Below, one piece after another: positions 24,180 to 38,480 of a stretch of DNA of 64,000 nt. The notes beneath the pieces are model-generated. The model was not told the DNA's origin. It worked only from the letters and a program-made list of their open reading frames with translations, and searched no databases. The stretch's first letter is position 1. Each line of letters starts with the position of its first letter. Origin of the DNA: Larimichthys crocea. Taxonomy: Eukaryota; Chordata; Actinopteri; Sciaenidae. The stretch spans positions 23,149,606 through 23,213,605 of the forward strand of contig NC_040017.1 in NCBI RefSeq assembly GCF_000972845.2, read 5' to 3'. Position numbers and translations under genes: made by a program.

Positions 24180-27100
24180 TCACAGCAAGAGCTTATTGAT
24201 TCTGAGAGTAAATAACATGACTATGTGAGCTAGGGAGCTGCTGTTGTTGACCATTGCTAAAGCCTGCTGGGTCAAAAGTCATCAGAGCTGTGTTTTTCTC
24301 TTGAGGGTCCTGTATTGAATTTAAACAAGAGCAGCACAGCTGTGGTAACACTCTCCTTCACCTCTGAAGGACACCCAGAGAGAAGGTTCTTTCATCTTCA
24401 GGGTTAACAACCCTTAAACTCTCTCTCTCTGTCTCTTTCTCTATTTTTGTCTCTCTCAATACTAGAAAAAACAATCACAGCGTTTGCATCATTCACGTTA
24501 CTAATCACAATACAACGCACAAGTGACAACATTAAAATACCGAGACGCGCACTCACATAACGTTATTCCCGTGTAGCGTCGGTTACCAGTAGTCGCGTTG
24601 AAAGCCAAAGCTGATTCATTTCTTTCACACTGTCCTGCCTGAGGACGTAAAATAAAGGATGATGACTGTTTGAAGGAGGGCTGCACAGCTCCAACCACGT
24701 GGGGTTACTATGATGTCGTAAACATTTTAAACTATGGAAAATCACTTAAGTGCAGATGTTATATGTCTTCTGATTCACCCTGGGAGAGATACAGGGAAGA
24801 GCCACTGTATCGTCACACTACAACCATCCCTGAATCTAAGTTGTCTATTTAGACAAATAATGGGCTGATGATGTGTGGGCTGACCAAGACTTCAAAGTTC
24901 AAACCGTTAGCTCTGCTGTGTTTCCATCCAACTTGCTGCAGTGTCTCACATTCACTGAGTTTTGAGAAAATGTTCTAACAACCACATGATGATTCCCCCG
25001 GGGTCGTTTAGCAAACAGCAAAAAAAACCGAGTGAAGTGTCTGGTTTTCTGCAGCCTCACAGACAGGTGTTCTCCTTTGTCCTCTTTGGTCACAGTACAG
25101 GACACTTCAGGCACATGACTTCCAGCAGACACTTCCAAGAAAATGGTCCGTTACTAAAAGGAAAAAAGCAACCTCTGACCTCAAACAGCTAAGAAGGAGG
25201 AGAAATCTCAGCAATTCCCCAAGTACCTCCACTTTACAGCCAGCAGCTCTGAGCAGAGCAGAAATCAATCAGCCGAGCTTTCTGTGAAATATATATTGCA
25301 GTGATTCCAAGACACGATGCACAAGCTAAACACTTCCAGACACTGGACTGCAGCCACATTCCCACGTATGTTAAAGTGTTTTGGCAACCATCTTGGAGGC
25401 CTTCATGAAGGATTTGCTTTCTTTGGTGATAAAAACATTAACTTTGGCTTTTGGAGATTTCCTTTTTTCATTCCATCCAGGCTTACCTCCCCAAAATGCC
25501 TAGACTAGTTCTTCAACCAATCGTTGTGCTAGTTGCTATTCGCTCTCTTCCCAGATAAATAAATAAACACAGCATAGGGATGAATAATGCCGGCTGCTCG
25601 GTGATAACACACATCACAGGCTTGCTATCTAGTGTCTGATTTTAGACAAACGCTTGTATCTCGACGTTTCTCATTCCAAAATATTCTGTTTGTTAACGTG
25701 GGCTTCTAAAAGTTAATAATAGTCTGGAAAATCTTCCAAGGGAGCATATAAACAATAAAAAAAAGCCTGATGTAAAAGATCAGCAGAGTTATTGTACCTG
25801 TGGGCGTCTGAGCTCTGTCCAGACGTAATGCTCAGATACATTATATGGGAAAAATTCAACGTCGGACCTGCCTGAGTTTCTCCTTTCTGCCCACTAACAT
25901 CCCCATGAAGCTCAAATTCCTTCTCTCATCTGAGCTTTCAGTTGTCTTTTTAAGCCTCATGAGGTAATGTAGTTATCCGTACCTCACTTTAGTCCAACCA
26001 ACATACTGTGCCGCACAAGTTCCTCGAGTTGTGCGTCCTGATTTGAAGTATATGCATGCCCTGTTTTAAAGTACAGTAGGCTCCATGCCTTGCCATGTCA
26101 TGCTGTTTTTCCCACTCATAATATACGGTTGTGTGGCTGTAATTCTTCCTTCCCTTTGATAGTCTATATAAACACTGTAATTTGGTTTTTCCGAGAGTGC
26201 CGTATAACACAACTAAAGTGGGGTGACTATGAATTACCAACAGTCAGCTGACCTAAAATCCTGACATGGAAAAAGACTAACTGGAAAAGTTATCAACACA
26301 TGTTCCGTAAGTCCTGGCACCCGCACAAATCAAACGTCTCAAGATGAAAGACCTTTTAGGTTTAACAGAGTGCTAATAAGTGCAAAGATTCTTTAAACCA
26401 ACAAATGATGTCTCATTCATGGCCACGGCTCTGTAAAGTACAGGATACGGTGAAAGAAAAACATCCAGACGAAACTCCTCCATTAGGTCCACCTCCCTCT
26501 CATTTGGACTGGATCCCAAAGGGGACTCTTTGGGGTTCCCTTCTTTTCTGAGAATGGCCTGTGAGAGTCAGAGGGTAGAGAGAGGGCCAATGTCAGAACA
26601 AGAGCCCCTACCGTGAGAAAACCCCCTCAAGACCTCCACAATAAAAGCATGGAGCCATCCCTTGGGACGCTGGTCCTAATTAACGACATCAAAGTGAATG
26701 GCCACAAGACTGCCTCAGGAGCCTCGCAGCGCACTGCAGCAGCAGACTTGTGAGTTGCGGCAGAGATGATGATACAGTCAGCATGTGTTGTTGTGTATGA
26801 TGAGGTGCGGCAAGAAAATATACCCACTGAAAGAGCTGTGTGACTTCTCTGCTTTATCAGAGCCGCAGCACGGCACTCACAGAAAATGTAGGACTGCGTG
26901 GCCATCAAAGAGAGGCTGTGTTCAGACAGTCACTCCCCGGCTGACAGGCCTATAAAGTTAAGAGACAGCGGCTGAATGTCTGTGGTCTGGATGCATGCTG
27001 CCTTTGCGCCTGTCAGTTTTTCCAGCTAATGACATGTGATGTACATTTTTACCACAGGAGGGCAGCCACGTGCTGAACTCTGGCATGGTTTACGTGCTAA

Positions 27101-27666
27101 TAAAGAGAAAATGTAACATATAAGAAATACAGACTGTCCAACACATGTCAGGCACGACAGCCACTATCTCACAAAGGTAATGTGCTCTGTCAGTTAATCA
27201 ATACAAGATGTTACACATCACCGCATCAGTTATCTATACTGTCTTTTGAAATGTATATAAACCCATTTTCTATAGATAAACAGATGTTTTGATCATTTAG
27301 TCCATAAAATGTGAATGTAAAGTTAAAATCCTGACACGCTTTATTTGTCCAAGACAAATTTCCTGTAGGTCCCTCATGACTAAGAAGTGATTATGCGGGT
27401 CAAAACATATTTAGTGTACCGTTTGCTGGATAAGAGGTTATTAAGGTTGGGTTTTTTTTTTCAGTGAATTAGCATTTTCTAATCTGTGGAATGTAAAAGA
27501 CGTGAGAACAGGAGAAGTTTTCCTTAACGGCTCTGTTAATGTGTGACTTTCCGTTCCTGTTACAGTGCAGCAGAGGCATTTCTGAAATCTGCTCTTAGTA
27601 AATGATTAGCCCTGCACATGTGGCAGCTGTCAGCTACTCTGACTGTGTATAGGGAGTGCACTGATT

Positions 27667-27686
27667 CACACACACACACACACACA
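27667..27686. repeat. (CA)n microsatellite
   Basis: Uninterrupted CA run in a stard13 intron. Confidence 0.95.
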
Positions 27687-30600
27687 GGAGAAACATTTGC
27701 AGGAAGGATGTGAGCTCAGCCTGCCATCTACAGGCATAAAATGGGAATCTATGTCAGGGATTTATTAGTGTAACCTTTATTTACTGGAGGCTGGTTGGAT
27801 TGAGTCAGTCTGCTTTCAGCCGTTACAAGACTTGAATCATTTCCTCGTTTTTTATCAGCAGGGCAGGAAAGAACCAACGGTTACCAACCAACTTAAACAA
27901 ATCAGATCTGTTCACATCTTATCTGTGAGTTATTCATACATGGGAATGTATATTGAAGCCATAAGTCAACTGTAATGACAGACCTCTAACCCACATACAC
28001 TCTGGACAGGTTGCCAGCCAATCACTGAACTAACACATTATTTACTTAATATCACATTAAATACTCAACTATGATTAGAATGAATATGTTATACTGATTT
28101 GGGATTGAGCCATTATGTAGCCATTAAACCCTAATGTGACATATCATTACATGATTTCTTTTAATACATATTTAGTACCTGTTTGATAAAATCATCATAT
28201 AATTGAAGCCCAAAACAAATACGAGCCATGGATTTAATTAGCTGAGGTGTGATGATGGTAGTGCTAGAGGTAGACGACATGCTAATCACATTGTAAAAAT
28301 TGCTTTTCGCTCCCTGACAGTTTTATTTACTGCTCTCTGAAGGTAGCAAACAAAATCTGCATAACAATCACATCCACAACAGAGAGCTTCATGAATAAAA
28401 AATAAACAGGGTCCATGTGTACTAAGTAAACAATGCTCGAGGCTACTTCTCCACTTATCATCAAACCTGTATTTCAATGAAGGAACACTTTAGTTTCACA
28501 CACAGATGATCTAACATGCCACATGTAGCAGCCGACCACTGATGAATAATTCAGCGCTTTTGGAAGAGGAGTCTTGAGTGGGAGAGGGCATAGTCTAACT
28601 AAATTCCTCAACTTGAAGAGCCCTTTTTTTTTAATGTCACAACTTCTCAGAAGACAAAACACTACAAAAACAGAGCTGGTTTCTAACAATGATCCACCTC
28701 CTAGTCAGAGGAAGAACAGAGGAAGAAGGCTAGAGCTTGTCCTCTTAACAAGCTTAAGTGTTCCTGTCCTCTCTGTGCTAAGCATTCAAAATCTGCAAGT
28801 GTGTAAGTGTTACATCCTTTTTGCTTCTCCCAAAGTAGGCTCTGTTAAAGTCCCTTTAAAGCTTGTTAAAGATAAAGTTTTGTCATTGAACTCCTGTTAA
28901 CCTTCATATAAGGCAATGGGGTTGATATGACAAACACTGTTGGTCAAAAATAAGCAAGAAAATATGCGACAGCGTGCACGTATCTGCTTCAGTGCTGAGC
29001 AAATGTAAGACAGCACCGTACATGTACAGTACAAACACTGGTACGTGCCAGCAGGAACAAATGTGGCTGATAGCACGTTAACCTGAAAGACACAAGCCCT
29101 TCAGCCATGACAGACAAATAAAAGGCACACTCTGTAACTCTGGGACACAGACACATTCATGATAAGCGCACAGCTGCCACGCAATAACTTGTGTCATTTG
29201 ACAACAACACCACAACGCCTTCAACCATGGCAGAACGCACTAATGGACTTTCCAGGGCAGAGATCGGAGCCTGATGGCTGCACCGAGGTCAATAAGCCAT
29301 GGAGAAGGGCCGCGGAGGGGTCGCACTGGACAGAGCTTCTTGTCTGAAACACAACAGCTCCTCAGTGAGGAAAAGAAGCAGTCAGCGGGCACACTTTTAG
29401 TCACGGTTTGGCATTCAGCTGCTCAGGGTTTCCACCAACGTCCAAAGGAAGTTTCCAGGACTTTTTCGCAACTATATATAGGCATATTCGTATGAGATGA
29501 TTCATTCATATCCTGATCTTTGCTGAAATTCCAATTGAAACAGTTAAATTTCAGACCTGAAACACGCCTTAATATATTCCAGCATTTCCTGATATTCCTT
29601 TATTTCCAGACCTAAAAGCAAAAACATACTTGGTAAAGACTTTCAAGGCAAAAACAGCAGTGCATATAAAGGAGCACATTTATTCGAATGTTTACAACGG
29701 GGCAGAAATATGTGTAAATTAAGGATATATTGGTCACTTATAGGATGTGCACGAGTAGCAACAACAGATCCTGAGAGTCTAGACTCCAGATGGGCCGAGC
29801 AGGAAGGAATCGAGGCAGAAGAGAAGAAAGCGGCAGAAACAGAGAAGCCCTTCCAGAGAGATGAAGACGTATGGAATATTCCTCCAAAATGCGAGGAATA
29901 TTTTGAGGGAAGGAGACACATTCCTCCACAATGAAAACAAGCCCTTTCCCTCGCACAACAATCCCACTGTGCAGCTCTCAAACGCCTGTTTCTTTCCATC
30001 TTATTTCAAACAGCTGTGCATTTTTATCCATCAACTCTGAAAGCTGATGAGATATGCTGCTCAGAATTTTTGGACAGTAGGAACTTGTTGGTCTTCAGTC
30101 GGCCCTGGTACGTTGTCAGCAACCTATCATAGTGGACTGAATGAGAACCCACACACATAGCTATGGAGGCTTTGAAATGCCATCAAATCGGAAACATGAC
30201 TAAGACCCCCACAGGCTTGCCTGGAATTTGAGGTGAAACAATACTGAGTAACTCTGCCCATCACCATGGCCCCCACTCACTTTCAACCTGCTATGTCAAC
30301 AGGGCTATCCAGCTGGAATGCAGAAGCCACTGCAACACATGGAGATCAATCTTGTGGCTCTGCACAGTCTGCAGTCAGTCCCTTAAAATACCACCTCGCT
30401 TTTTGTCTCGCATTTCAAACAGGTATGCATCACACAAGGTGAGACCCGAGGTATGGAGGTAAAGACGGCTAATGTCGGGGCTCGAAACGCTCCTCTCCTG
30501 GGAAAGATGAAGAAAAACTCCCACACTGCGAGAAAATTGCTCAATTAAGGCATTTAAGAGAAGTTGGATTAAAAAAACTACAATTACCAAAATTAGGCAT

Positions 30601-32230
30601 AATCGCAGCACTTAAGACAGCCAATGAAAAGAGATGTTAAACACATTAAGTGTCTTACAGATTCACCTTTTATTTTGTCTCAGAAATAGACAGCTCGGAT
30701 AAAATATTATCCACCATATTTAAGGAACATTAGTTTTTGTATTTACTTTCTTATACTGACTGATATTATGTGAAATTCACTGGGAAAATTATTATTTTGC
30801 ACATGTTTTTTCTACATTTACAGCAATTTGATTTGTGATTTATTTGGTATGTGATAAATTTGATATATGTTATAGCTCAAGTACTTTGACAGCTTTTTAT
30901 GGAAGATGAGGATCAAGTGAAACAGTCACCTTTGGTCACACAGAGTGCCAGACTGCAGTGAAATAACATATTATATTTTAAAGCAGTTACAACGTCACCC
31001 CTGACCAAGAATGTGCAAGTAAAAGTTGTTAAAATGACTTTTAACTGAGATAAAAGAATCCTAAAAACCCACTTCAAACACGTACATATTTTCAGACTTT
31101 GTCACAGATGACTTAAATTGTTGGTTTGCTGTCAAACCAGACATCTGTAATCTGAAAACACATGCCAGGTTACATGACTGCACATGCCTGCAAACATCAC
31201 ATCATGAAGATGTCCTCCTTAAAAAACAATGTTACGTACACACAGCTCCGGGACGTCTTCACACGTGAATCCAACAGTAAGCTCTGTGTATCCTTCACAC
31301 TGTCATAACCACATGCATCATGTGCTGCCTCACTCGTCTGCGTTGATACAGCATGCACAAGATGCTCTTCGGAGTGTGATTGAGAAGATAACCATGCTGT
31401 GTGTTGCTATCTGATGGCTGAACTTTCTACTGTTATACTGTCAATGTATAAAACATAGACACCCTTTGAAACAGAGGCAGGATGCTCACACCTGCAAGCG
31501 AGAGCGGGAGTGGTAGCACTTTGTCCCCTCCATTGTTATGCTGCCCTCCCCCCCTCCAGGGGACTGACCAGGTAAATGGTAGTGAAGAGAAGAGGTTACA
31601 GGCCTTTGGAGAAGACGGATGGGAGGTCAGGCCCTTTTGTGGTCAAAGAAAACACCTCCATTGCTCTCCTAGCTATATACGGCAGCCCACAAATGAGCTG
31701 AGGGCTTGTAAAACTGTCAGGCCAGACATTCATTGATATCTTTTGTTTACATCGTGGCCTGAACTCTTGTTATGTAACAGATCCTACAGCTTATCGCCTA
31801 TCAGCGTTCCTTAAAGTCAGTCAATACTAATTATTTACCACCACTGCACCCATGACTCTTATTGGCTGAAGGTCAAGTGTGGACACACACAACACAAACA
31901 CACTTATCATTATATTTGTTTTCCAAAGTTTATTTCCATTGACCTGCACCTTTGTCTGGAAACAAATGAACAAAGACTGCCCTTGCTCACTCTCTACTAG
32001 ATTATCCTGCCTTTACAATCTCATATTCATACGTATGTGTCATATCTTATTCAGTGCATGTTTTGACTACCAGCTTGGTAAGTCTCCTAGCATTCCAGAA
32101 AGTATGACAAAGACGGATTAAATTAAGCAGAATACGTAACCGCAGACTCTTGAGCCAAAACAACAAGAAACAAAAAAAAGGGCTGGTATCCAACCAAAAG
32201 TCCAACAGTCTGAACTGTCACGTCTCCTAC

Positions 32231-32393
32231 CTCCAGCGATCCTCTTGAGTAGTTGCTGTCTGGCAATGATCCTGCCCAGCCTGTACCCAGAGCGTCTGCG
32301 ATGATGGTCCATTCTCAGGTAGATATCCTGAGTCTCTGGGGTCATACTCCCAAGACACTCGCTGCCCGTGGACTCTGAGATCTCCCGGAACAT
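32231..32393 (-). CDS. stard13: stard13 coding exon 1 of the standard (alpha-type) isoform
   Basis: Encodes the N-terminal 54 residues plus one base. ATG at 32393-32391 (G at -3) is the first ATG in its frame; an in-frame TGA lies just upstream at about 32447-32445, and a GTG at 32444 is not expected to initiate. The segment SMTPETQDIYLRMDHHRRRS followed by GYRLGRIIARQQL aligns with the human alpha-isoform N-terminus (SMTPEGQEMYLRFD). Donor GGAG|GTAGGA leaves phase 1, matching the SAM exon. The very basic C-terminal half precedes the SAM domain. The first 15 residues are poorly conserved. Confidence 0.92.
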
Positions 32394-32700
32394 AACTGAA
32401 ACACTGTACCCCAAACAAGCCCCTGACCGCTGGCTGATACACACTCACCCACAGACACTCTCCCACCAACAGAAAACTTCACATACAGGCGCAAAAAGCC
32501 TTAAGTGAGCTGAGAGGGACAGCAGAGCCGAGCCTAGGGGGGAGGAGTGCCAACACTATGCAGGTCATGTGAGCACTGGGAGGCCAATGGTATGGAAGCA
32601 GTGGGAGTACTGCCCACCTTGCTGAGCTGAATCCAATGCCTGTGTGAACGCTTGTCAACTTCCCCCTGCTCTGGAGGGAAATATAAATACCATTGGAATG
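32394..32700 (-). promoter_or_regulatory. stard13: Inferred promoter and 5' UTR of the alpha-type stard13 transcript
   Basis: This flank is more GC-rich than the surrounding introns and contains pyrimidine-rich minus-strand stretches. No TATA box is evident. It is placed only by position upstream of the first coding exon, and there may be a separate non-coding 5' exon. Confidence 0.4.
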
Positions 32701-35700
32701 CCTATGAACTGACTAAGGAGAGCAGGAGTGGAAGAAAGACGGGTGTGGGAGGGCTTACAAAAATAGTGGTTTTGGATCCGCCCTGCGCTAGAACAACTCT
32801 TCTGCTGTTGCCGGTCACACAGGTGCCAAGTTTACTGGGTGAGAGTGAGTCTGTGCCATTTTAGAGAACACTACAGAGAAGAAAGGAAGAGTGGGAGAAG
32901 TTGTTTTCTCGGTTGGAGAATGCTAATTTCTGCCTCCCCACCCCCACCACATAGCCCCCACGTCCCAGCCACAGGAAGGCCTCTCAGCAGGTCTCCTCAA
33001 AGTGTCAGCTCCTCAGAGTGGAAACCAAATTTTAGCTCGAATACATAAGGTCGACCCATATCCCCTTTAAGTCAATACAAAAGGCAGGATCATGCTCCGG
33101 CGTGTCATCTGTTCGGCTCTGGTGGCCGTTCAGTGACAGGAAGTAGAGCTTCTTCTGACAATGTGTCCCCAGCCATTACTGCAAACTAAAATCTCCAGCA
33201 CTTGTCACATGCTATATCGTTTTTACAGTCAAGAGCAGAAGGTGTGATTTAAGAGACTGAATTAAGTTGTAAAGAACCAAATAAAAAGAAAATAGACTGC
33301 AGGAATTAAAAAAAAAACCATACTACATATTAATAAATTGCAATAATTGCTATGTTCTATTTCTATCAGCCCTGGTGTTACAGTTTTTAGCAAGAAGCCA
33401 GTGTGCTATTCCATTTTGTATAACAGGAAGTGATGTGCTTATGGCAATCAATCAAACATGAACCAAAAACTCTTAAACAAAGAACCAAATAAGGATACGA
33501 TAGGATTAGGTGTATTATAAAAAGAAATCATCTCGATCAAAACTGTTTCAAATGTATTTGCATATGTATTTATACATATTGAGGAGTTGACGACTGAAAC
33601 TGAGCTGAAAATATGACAATTCAAATCTATCTTTCAAGAGGATGATGATGAAGGACAACACTGAACATCAACAGCAACATTTTCTGTGTGAACGACAAAT
33701 TATGTGATATGACTTGTTGGAAACAGTCTTTATATTTAAAACCAAAAATAAGTCACAAATTAAAGAAACAACTATCTGGCAACATGCAGAAATAAAAGTT
33801 ATTTACACCATTTGGTGTAACTGAAAACTAAAACTGTCCACTCATATCAGTCCGTTTACAACATGGAACAATAATGTCCTCACTCCTGAAATGAAGCCCT
33901 CATCCGCACAAGCCGACCCACCCAGCACCAATCAGGGCCCCTGCCACTCTCCTTGTGACCTGGCCTCTGCATACAGGCATGCCTGTGTAGCATGGCGCCA
34001 TACATGTGAATAGAGTACAAACGGGCAAGCGACCAAGTCAAACACAGCCCCTGGTTGTTTCACTCCTCTGGCTGGCAAAATCCACCCTAGCTTAAGCTCA
34101 CAAAGACCACAATTCAGCAGCACACTTCAGAGCCCGCTGCGCATTTTCATAAACTTCTCCTGGGTTTAATGACCCTCTCCACACCCTCAGGTGGAGCTAT
34201 TTAAATATGTGATTGCTGCTTTTTTAAAAGGTACTAGATGGCGGTGCGACACTATTCAGATGATTTCATGGCACGGTGACTCATTTTTTACACACACAGA
34301 CACCTGTTTTCATTCATACTGTACAAGCATTGCTTCAGGTGTCAGATGTTAAAAAATGATTGGCGGCATGCTGGCAGCAGCGTGATCTCCCTGAACTCAT
34401 TTCTGTGTGTTCCTCTCCTCTTCACGTCTAGACGAAGAAACTAACAGAGCACATCATACATATCCGATTACGGAATCAATCAGCCGCCGCTATGCAACAT
34501 GATGATGAATGAGATGAATGGTGGTTTCGTGTCAGTCCGCACTCAAATACCTCAGTAGGCATTGTGCAAGGGCTACGAGATCTTCGCTTCTCTTTGGATG
34601 TCCCTGTGTTTAACTTCATTCTGCATGCCATGAAGAAATGGTTGTGGCGTGTCCTTAGCAGGGAGTGTTGTGTGTCAGGCACAGTGACTCCAGCCCTTAT
34701 CAAACGTGTCCTAACACGCCTCTGTCTGGGTCTTAGAACTCAAATACTATACAGCATGGCAACAGGAATCCAGACTCACATTACACACAAACACATACCG
34801 AGGAGCTGCAAGATGCCGGCTTGACAGAGTGGATTTTATCCTTCGTCACAATGTAGGCAGTAAATGTTATTACTTGATGACAAAGTAAGCCACGCTGAAA
34901 TGCAGCTATACTGCAGGCATTTAACGCATGTCCAGCTTTCATTCAGCCTCTGCTCCAGCGCTCAGCTGTAGCCAGGTGTGACAACAAAAAGGGAAAATAC
35001 ACTGAATCATGGAGTCAAAGCTCAGGGCCCACAGATGATGAGTAAGGAGGCAGTCGAGTGGGGTTTAGACACTGCTCTGATGTGGTTTGATTCAGCGGCA
35101 GACACATGTAATCTGCACTGGGCAGTTCTGGCTCTGGTGTGCCTACGTTTCCTGTGGTTAAGGCTTAAGAATAGCACCAGTGTGACTGAAGGTTTCCACC
35201 TCACGATCCACCGAATGTCTGAATTCTGAGCTCAGGTCTGGGAGTGAATCACACTTAATACTGCAAGACCAGTCGTGTTGCTTTGCAGGTAACCTGAAGC
35301 ATTTGATAATCTAATAATAACGCCTCAGTGAATGAGGTGGTAGGTGCTCTACTGCAGACGTTTTACCCACTCCAACCGTGACTCAACCCAGTGAGGATCA
35401 CTCCATGCATAATTATTCAGACCTTAATTTCATCTTTAGTAGCAGGCACTCCTCGAGCAGCTGCATGAAGCTGCCGGGTTTTCCCCAAAACAGAGGTGTG
35501 GCCCGCGATATTTAGGCTGCTCACCTGCAAATTATTAAGTAATATAGGAGTACAAATACAAATATTTTTAAAGGAAATTAATAGAATAGGGTTTCATCAT
35601 ACATATAAACTGTGGAAATATAGCAGAGAAAGAAGAAAGTCTATTTAACAACCAATCTAATAACACAGCATGTACATAACCAGATTACTGTGACCTCTGT

Positions 35701-37427
35701 GAGAGCAGTAACTCATGTCCTTGATGTTATAATGAAACACATACAATAGAAACACCTTCAGCCACAACCTGCAGACTATTAAACCATTCAGGTGGTGCAT
35801 ATTCTGATTCACAGCCTAAATTTCAGCTCAAGGGGAAATAATATGCCAGTTTGGCAGTACCCTGCATTTATATTCATCTCCGGGAACAATAGACTCAACT
35901 CAAAGTCACACCCTTGCAGTGTTAAATGATTTCATGCATATCTCCCTGTAATTAAAAAAGCTTTATGATATATATCTATCTATATAGAGCATGACAGCTC
36001 ACATTTATCAGTATTTGACTCCTGCTTCTCGGTCAACATGTGACAGTTAACACCTATTAATCACACCGGAGTGTGTGGAGCCCACTGAGTCTTTTAAATG
36101 CTTACTGCAGAGTCACCTTCAACACAGCAGCTGGGTACAGATTTAAATTTTAAAAACGCTCTGCGGATAGGCTCCACACATCTTATCTCATGGACTGATG
36201 CACATAATTTAAGTCTATGAGGTTGGAGTCCGTGCTTCGGCGAGCAAAAAGATTTTATGCACCTCTCTCTCCGGAAGCCGACTTCCACAGCTGCCATTCA
36301 TCAGTATTTGGCTGTAAACGAGCAAACATCTGTGATTTGACACACATGAATGTCCTTGTTGATTGGCCAGATCATCTCTAATGAGCTAGAAATGATTTAG
36401 CAGGGGTTTATACATCCTGTCCTGAATTTTGAACAAATTCTCTCTGATTTCTGTTTTGCAAATGAAAAGTTGAATTTTCTCCTCTCATCAGCTTTGCATA
36501 CAGCCTGATGTGATATTCATAATCCACAAAGAGGCACATGAAACTGTAAAAATCAGTGGTGCACCTGGCAAAAAATAACACCAGAGAACTTCCTCTTAGA
36601 TCAATGTTCAAGCTACTTTCAATCCATCTGTCAAGCCGGTCAGCTGCATCTAGTCCGTCAGTGTAACCTTGTTCACTGATCAGCAGCTCAAGGCCTTAGG
36701 AATGCAGAGACCGTTAAATGCATGGCACACATCAACACGCTGTATATAGCAAAGAATGCAAGATTAATGTGTCAAATATCTAGAGAACGCACGACACTTT
36801 GAACCATGCACAGCTGAGCCAGGCATGTATAAAAACCTAATGCACAAAACACAACAAAACAGCAGCTTTGAATCCACTCACACAAGGCGAACACGCTCTG
36901 TCTGCATGACGTCATGGACTCCAAACTCTTATTAATGAAGATAGAGCTGTTTTGTGATCCATGTGGCTTTCCCACATGAGGAGCTGCTGTGGTGAGTTCA
37001 CTGCGCCTAGTGGTGGACTTTGGTGGTTACAGCATAAATTATTGATTTCAACACTCCAGGCACAGAAACTCTGAAGAGTTTTGACAAATAATAATCCAAC
37101 AGGCACGAAACCTCCAAATCTTCAGTGTTTCTCTCAGATTTATCCTGCAGCAGCTTCACACAGTCGTTCTATTGAATCATTTCTCTACTATGTTTAACAT
37201 GCCACATATTATTTTCCTCCCACTTGCTTATATTGAGTTAAATATTCGAATATACAGTCCCAGCATCTACTATACAATTCCAGACCAATTGTGTATAATT
37301 CATATATACGCTTTGCAGGAAATATAAAGTCTGTTTGAAGAGACTTTAATAAGAATAAAGTTCAGTGTGACTGAACAGTGTTTGGCAGCACAATATGTCC
37401 CATCCCTCAGATAGACAGATGCTTTTT

Positions 37428-37508
<81 letters not shown>

Positions 37509-37977
37509 CACAGTGTAAAAAAAATGACTCATCAGCGCCACTCTGCGGCAGGCAGCAGCAGTGCTCAGGTCATTTCTAATACAGCTGGTGTGACAAATGA
37601 ACACAGTACAGTGTGTGACTATGTGTGCTCAACGATTTCCTACACGTGTGCAAACAGTTGATCGGAGTGTTAAAAATCGGCGGGATTTTAAACTCAACAA
37701 CTTCTATCATGATCCCATTTTAATTATTAAATGAATCGGACCACATGCACCTTTATTTATTTATTTTAAATTCATTTTAATGTTATTATGTTCCTGCACT
37801 GCAGCTGAACTTTCCATTAAACAAGACAAATTAATACAATTTAAAATGCACATATTTGATGACACAAAATGCAAACAATGAATGAAGTCTCCATCCAAAA
37901 AAAAAAAACTTTAAAGTGACCCCCCAGCTCTCCACACGCTCTCAGCGGGCAGGCTGTGCCTGTAGCGGGCTACTGAC
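32701..37977 (-). other. stard13: stard13 intron or upstream region between alternative first exons
   Basis: No coding sequence recognised. It holds a long (AGAT)n tract (37430-37508) and AT-rich sequence. For transcripts starting at 38101 or further upstream this is intron. Confidence 0.7.
37430..37508. repeat. (AGAT)n microsatellite, about 79 bp
   Basis: About 20 near-perfect tetranucleotide units. Open frames across it are artefacts of the repeat. Confidence 0.98.
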
Positions 37978-38101
37978 CTGCCAGTCTCCGCTCCCTGACA
38001 TTCCTCCAGAGTAAATCCCAGGCTTTGGATGTGGAGCTCCGCAGCTGCTCGCTGAAAGAGCGCCGGAGCTTCAGTCTCGCTGAGTTTCTTCTAGATGTCA
38101 T
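37978..38101 (-). CDS. stard13: stard13 alternative first coding exon (41 codons, basic N-terminus)
   Basis: ATG at 38101-38099 with an in-frame TGA ten codons... immediately upstream (TGA, six codons, then ATG), so translation must begin here if the exon is used. The 41 codons include RLKLRRSFSEQLRSSTSKAW and DLLWRNVRERRLA. The exon ends in phase 1 at donor GGCAG|GTCAGT, supplying exactly the G that the SAM exon needs, to give RRLAEIEAKEACDW. The N-terminus is strongly basic, with an R-R-S-F-S basophilic kinase-type site and a Trp-containing amphipathic stretch. The flank is CpG-enriched. I believe related N-termini occur in vertebrate STARD13 isoforms, from memory only. Confidence 0.82.
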
Positions 38102-38480
38102 CGCAAATCCTCCACTCGCTCATAATAACACAATCCTCTCGGTCCCGTTAAAGTTAAAGAAGTCCCCAGAAGACAGAAGAATCACCTTTTTTCCTCTGTC
38201 ACAGCAGCAGAGCTGACTTTGCTGTCTGCTCTCCACACACAGTTGTCAACATATTGGAAAAAAAATAAATAAAAATAAACTCCTCTCGGTCAGAAATCAA
38301 TGAAAAAGTATAACAAAGTGATAGTGGACAGACTTTCACACTTCACACCAGATGTGTGTGTACGTGAGACTATGCGTGTGTGTGTGTGTGTGAAGGGATT
38401 CACGCGCCGCAAGCGCTACTAAGATGCGGTGCTTTCAAGTGCTGCGGGAAATATGAGCATTAGCAGCTGAGCGCGCATGA
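38102..38480 (-). promoter_or_regulatory. stard13: Inferred promoter of the alternative stard13 first exon
   Basis: Upstream of the 41-codon exon the sequence carries a local cluster of CpG sites (for example CACGCGCCGCAAGCGC near 38400 and GAGCGCGC near 38470) in an otherwise CpG-poor intron, plus a TG repeat. This is the expected setting for an alternative promoter. The start site is not determined. Confidence 0.45.
38375..38392. repeat. (TG)n microsatellite
   Basis: Short TG run upstream of the alternative first exon. Confidence 0.9.

Larger units (their letters stand above)
18400..32230 (-). other. stard13: Large stard13 intron upstream of the SAM exon
   Basis: A 13.8-kb intron. I see CA repeats (24157-24179 and 27667-27686), a CT-rich run (24418-24455) and a short repeat-like stretch near 27990-28045. 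Open frames are short and unconvincing. Transcripts starting further upstream would also skip the first exon at 32231. Confidence 0.75.

Noticed and set aside
32118..32444. Longer reading frame starting at 32444 for stard13 exon 1
   Set aside because: The first codon is GTG, preceded directly by an in-frame TGA. The first ATG is at 32393 and the length then matches the human isoform.
37430..37508. Regular repeat spacing suggestive of an array
   Set aside because: It is a simple AGAT tetranucleotide repeat with no spacers, not a CRISPR-like array.
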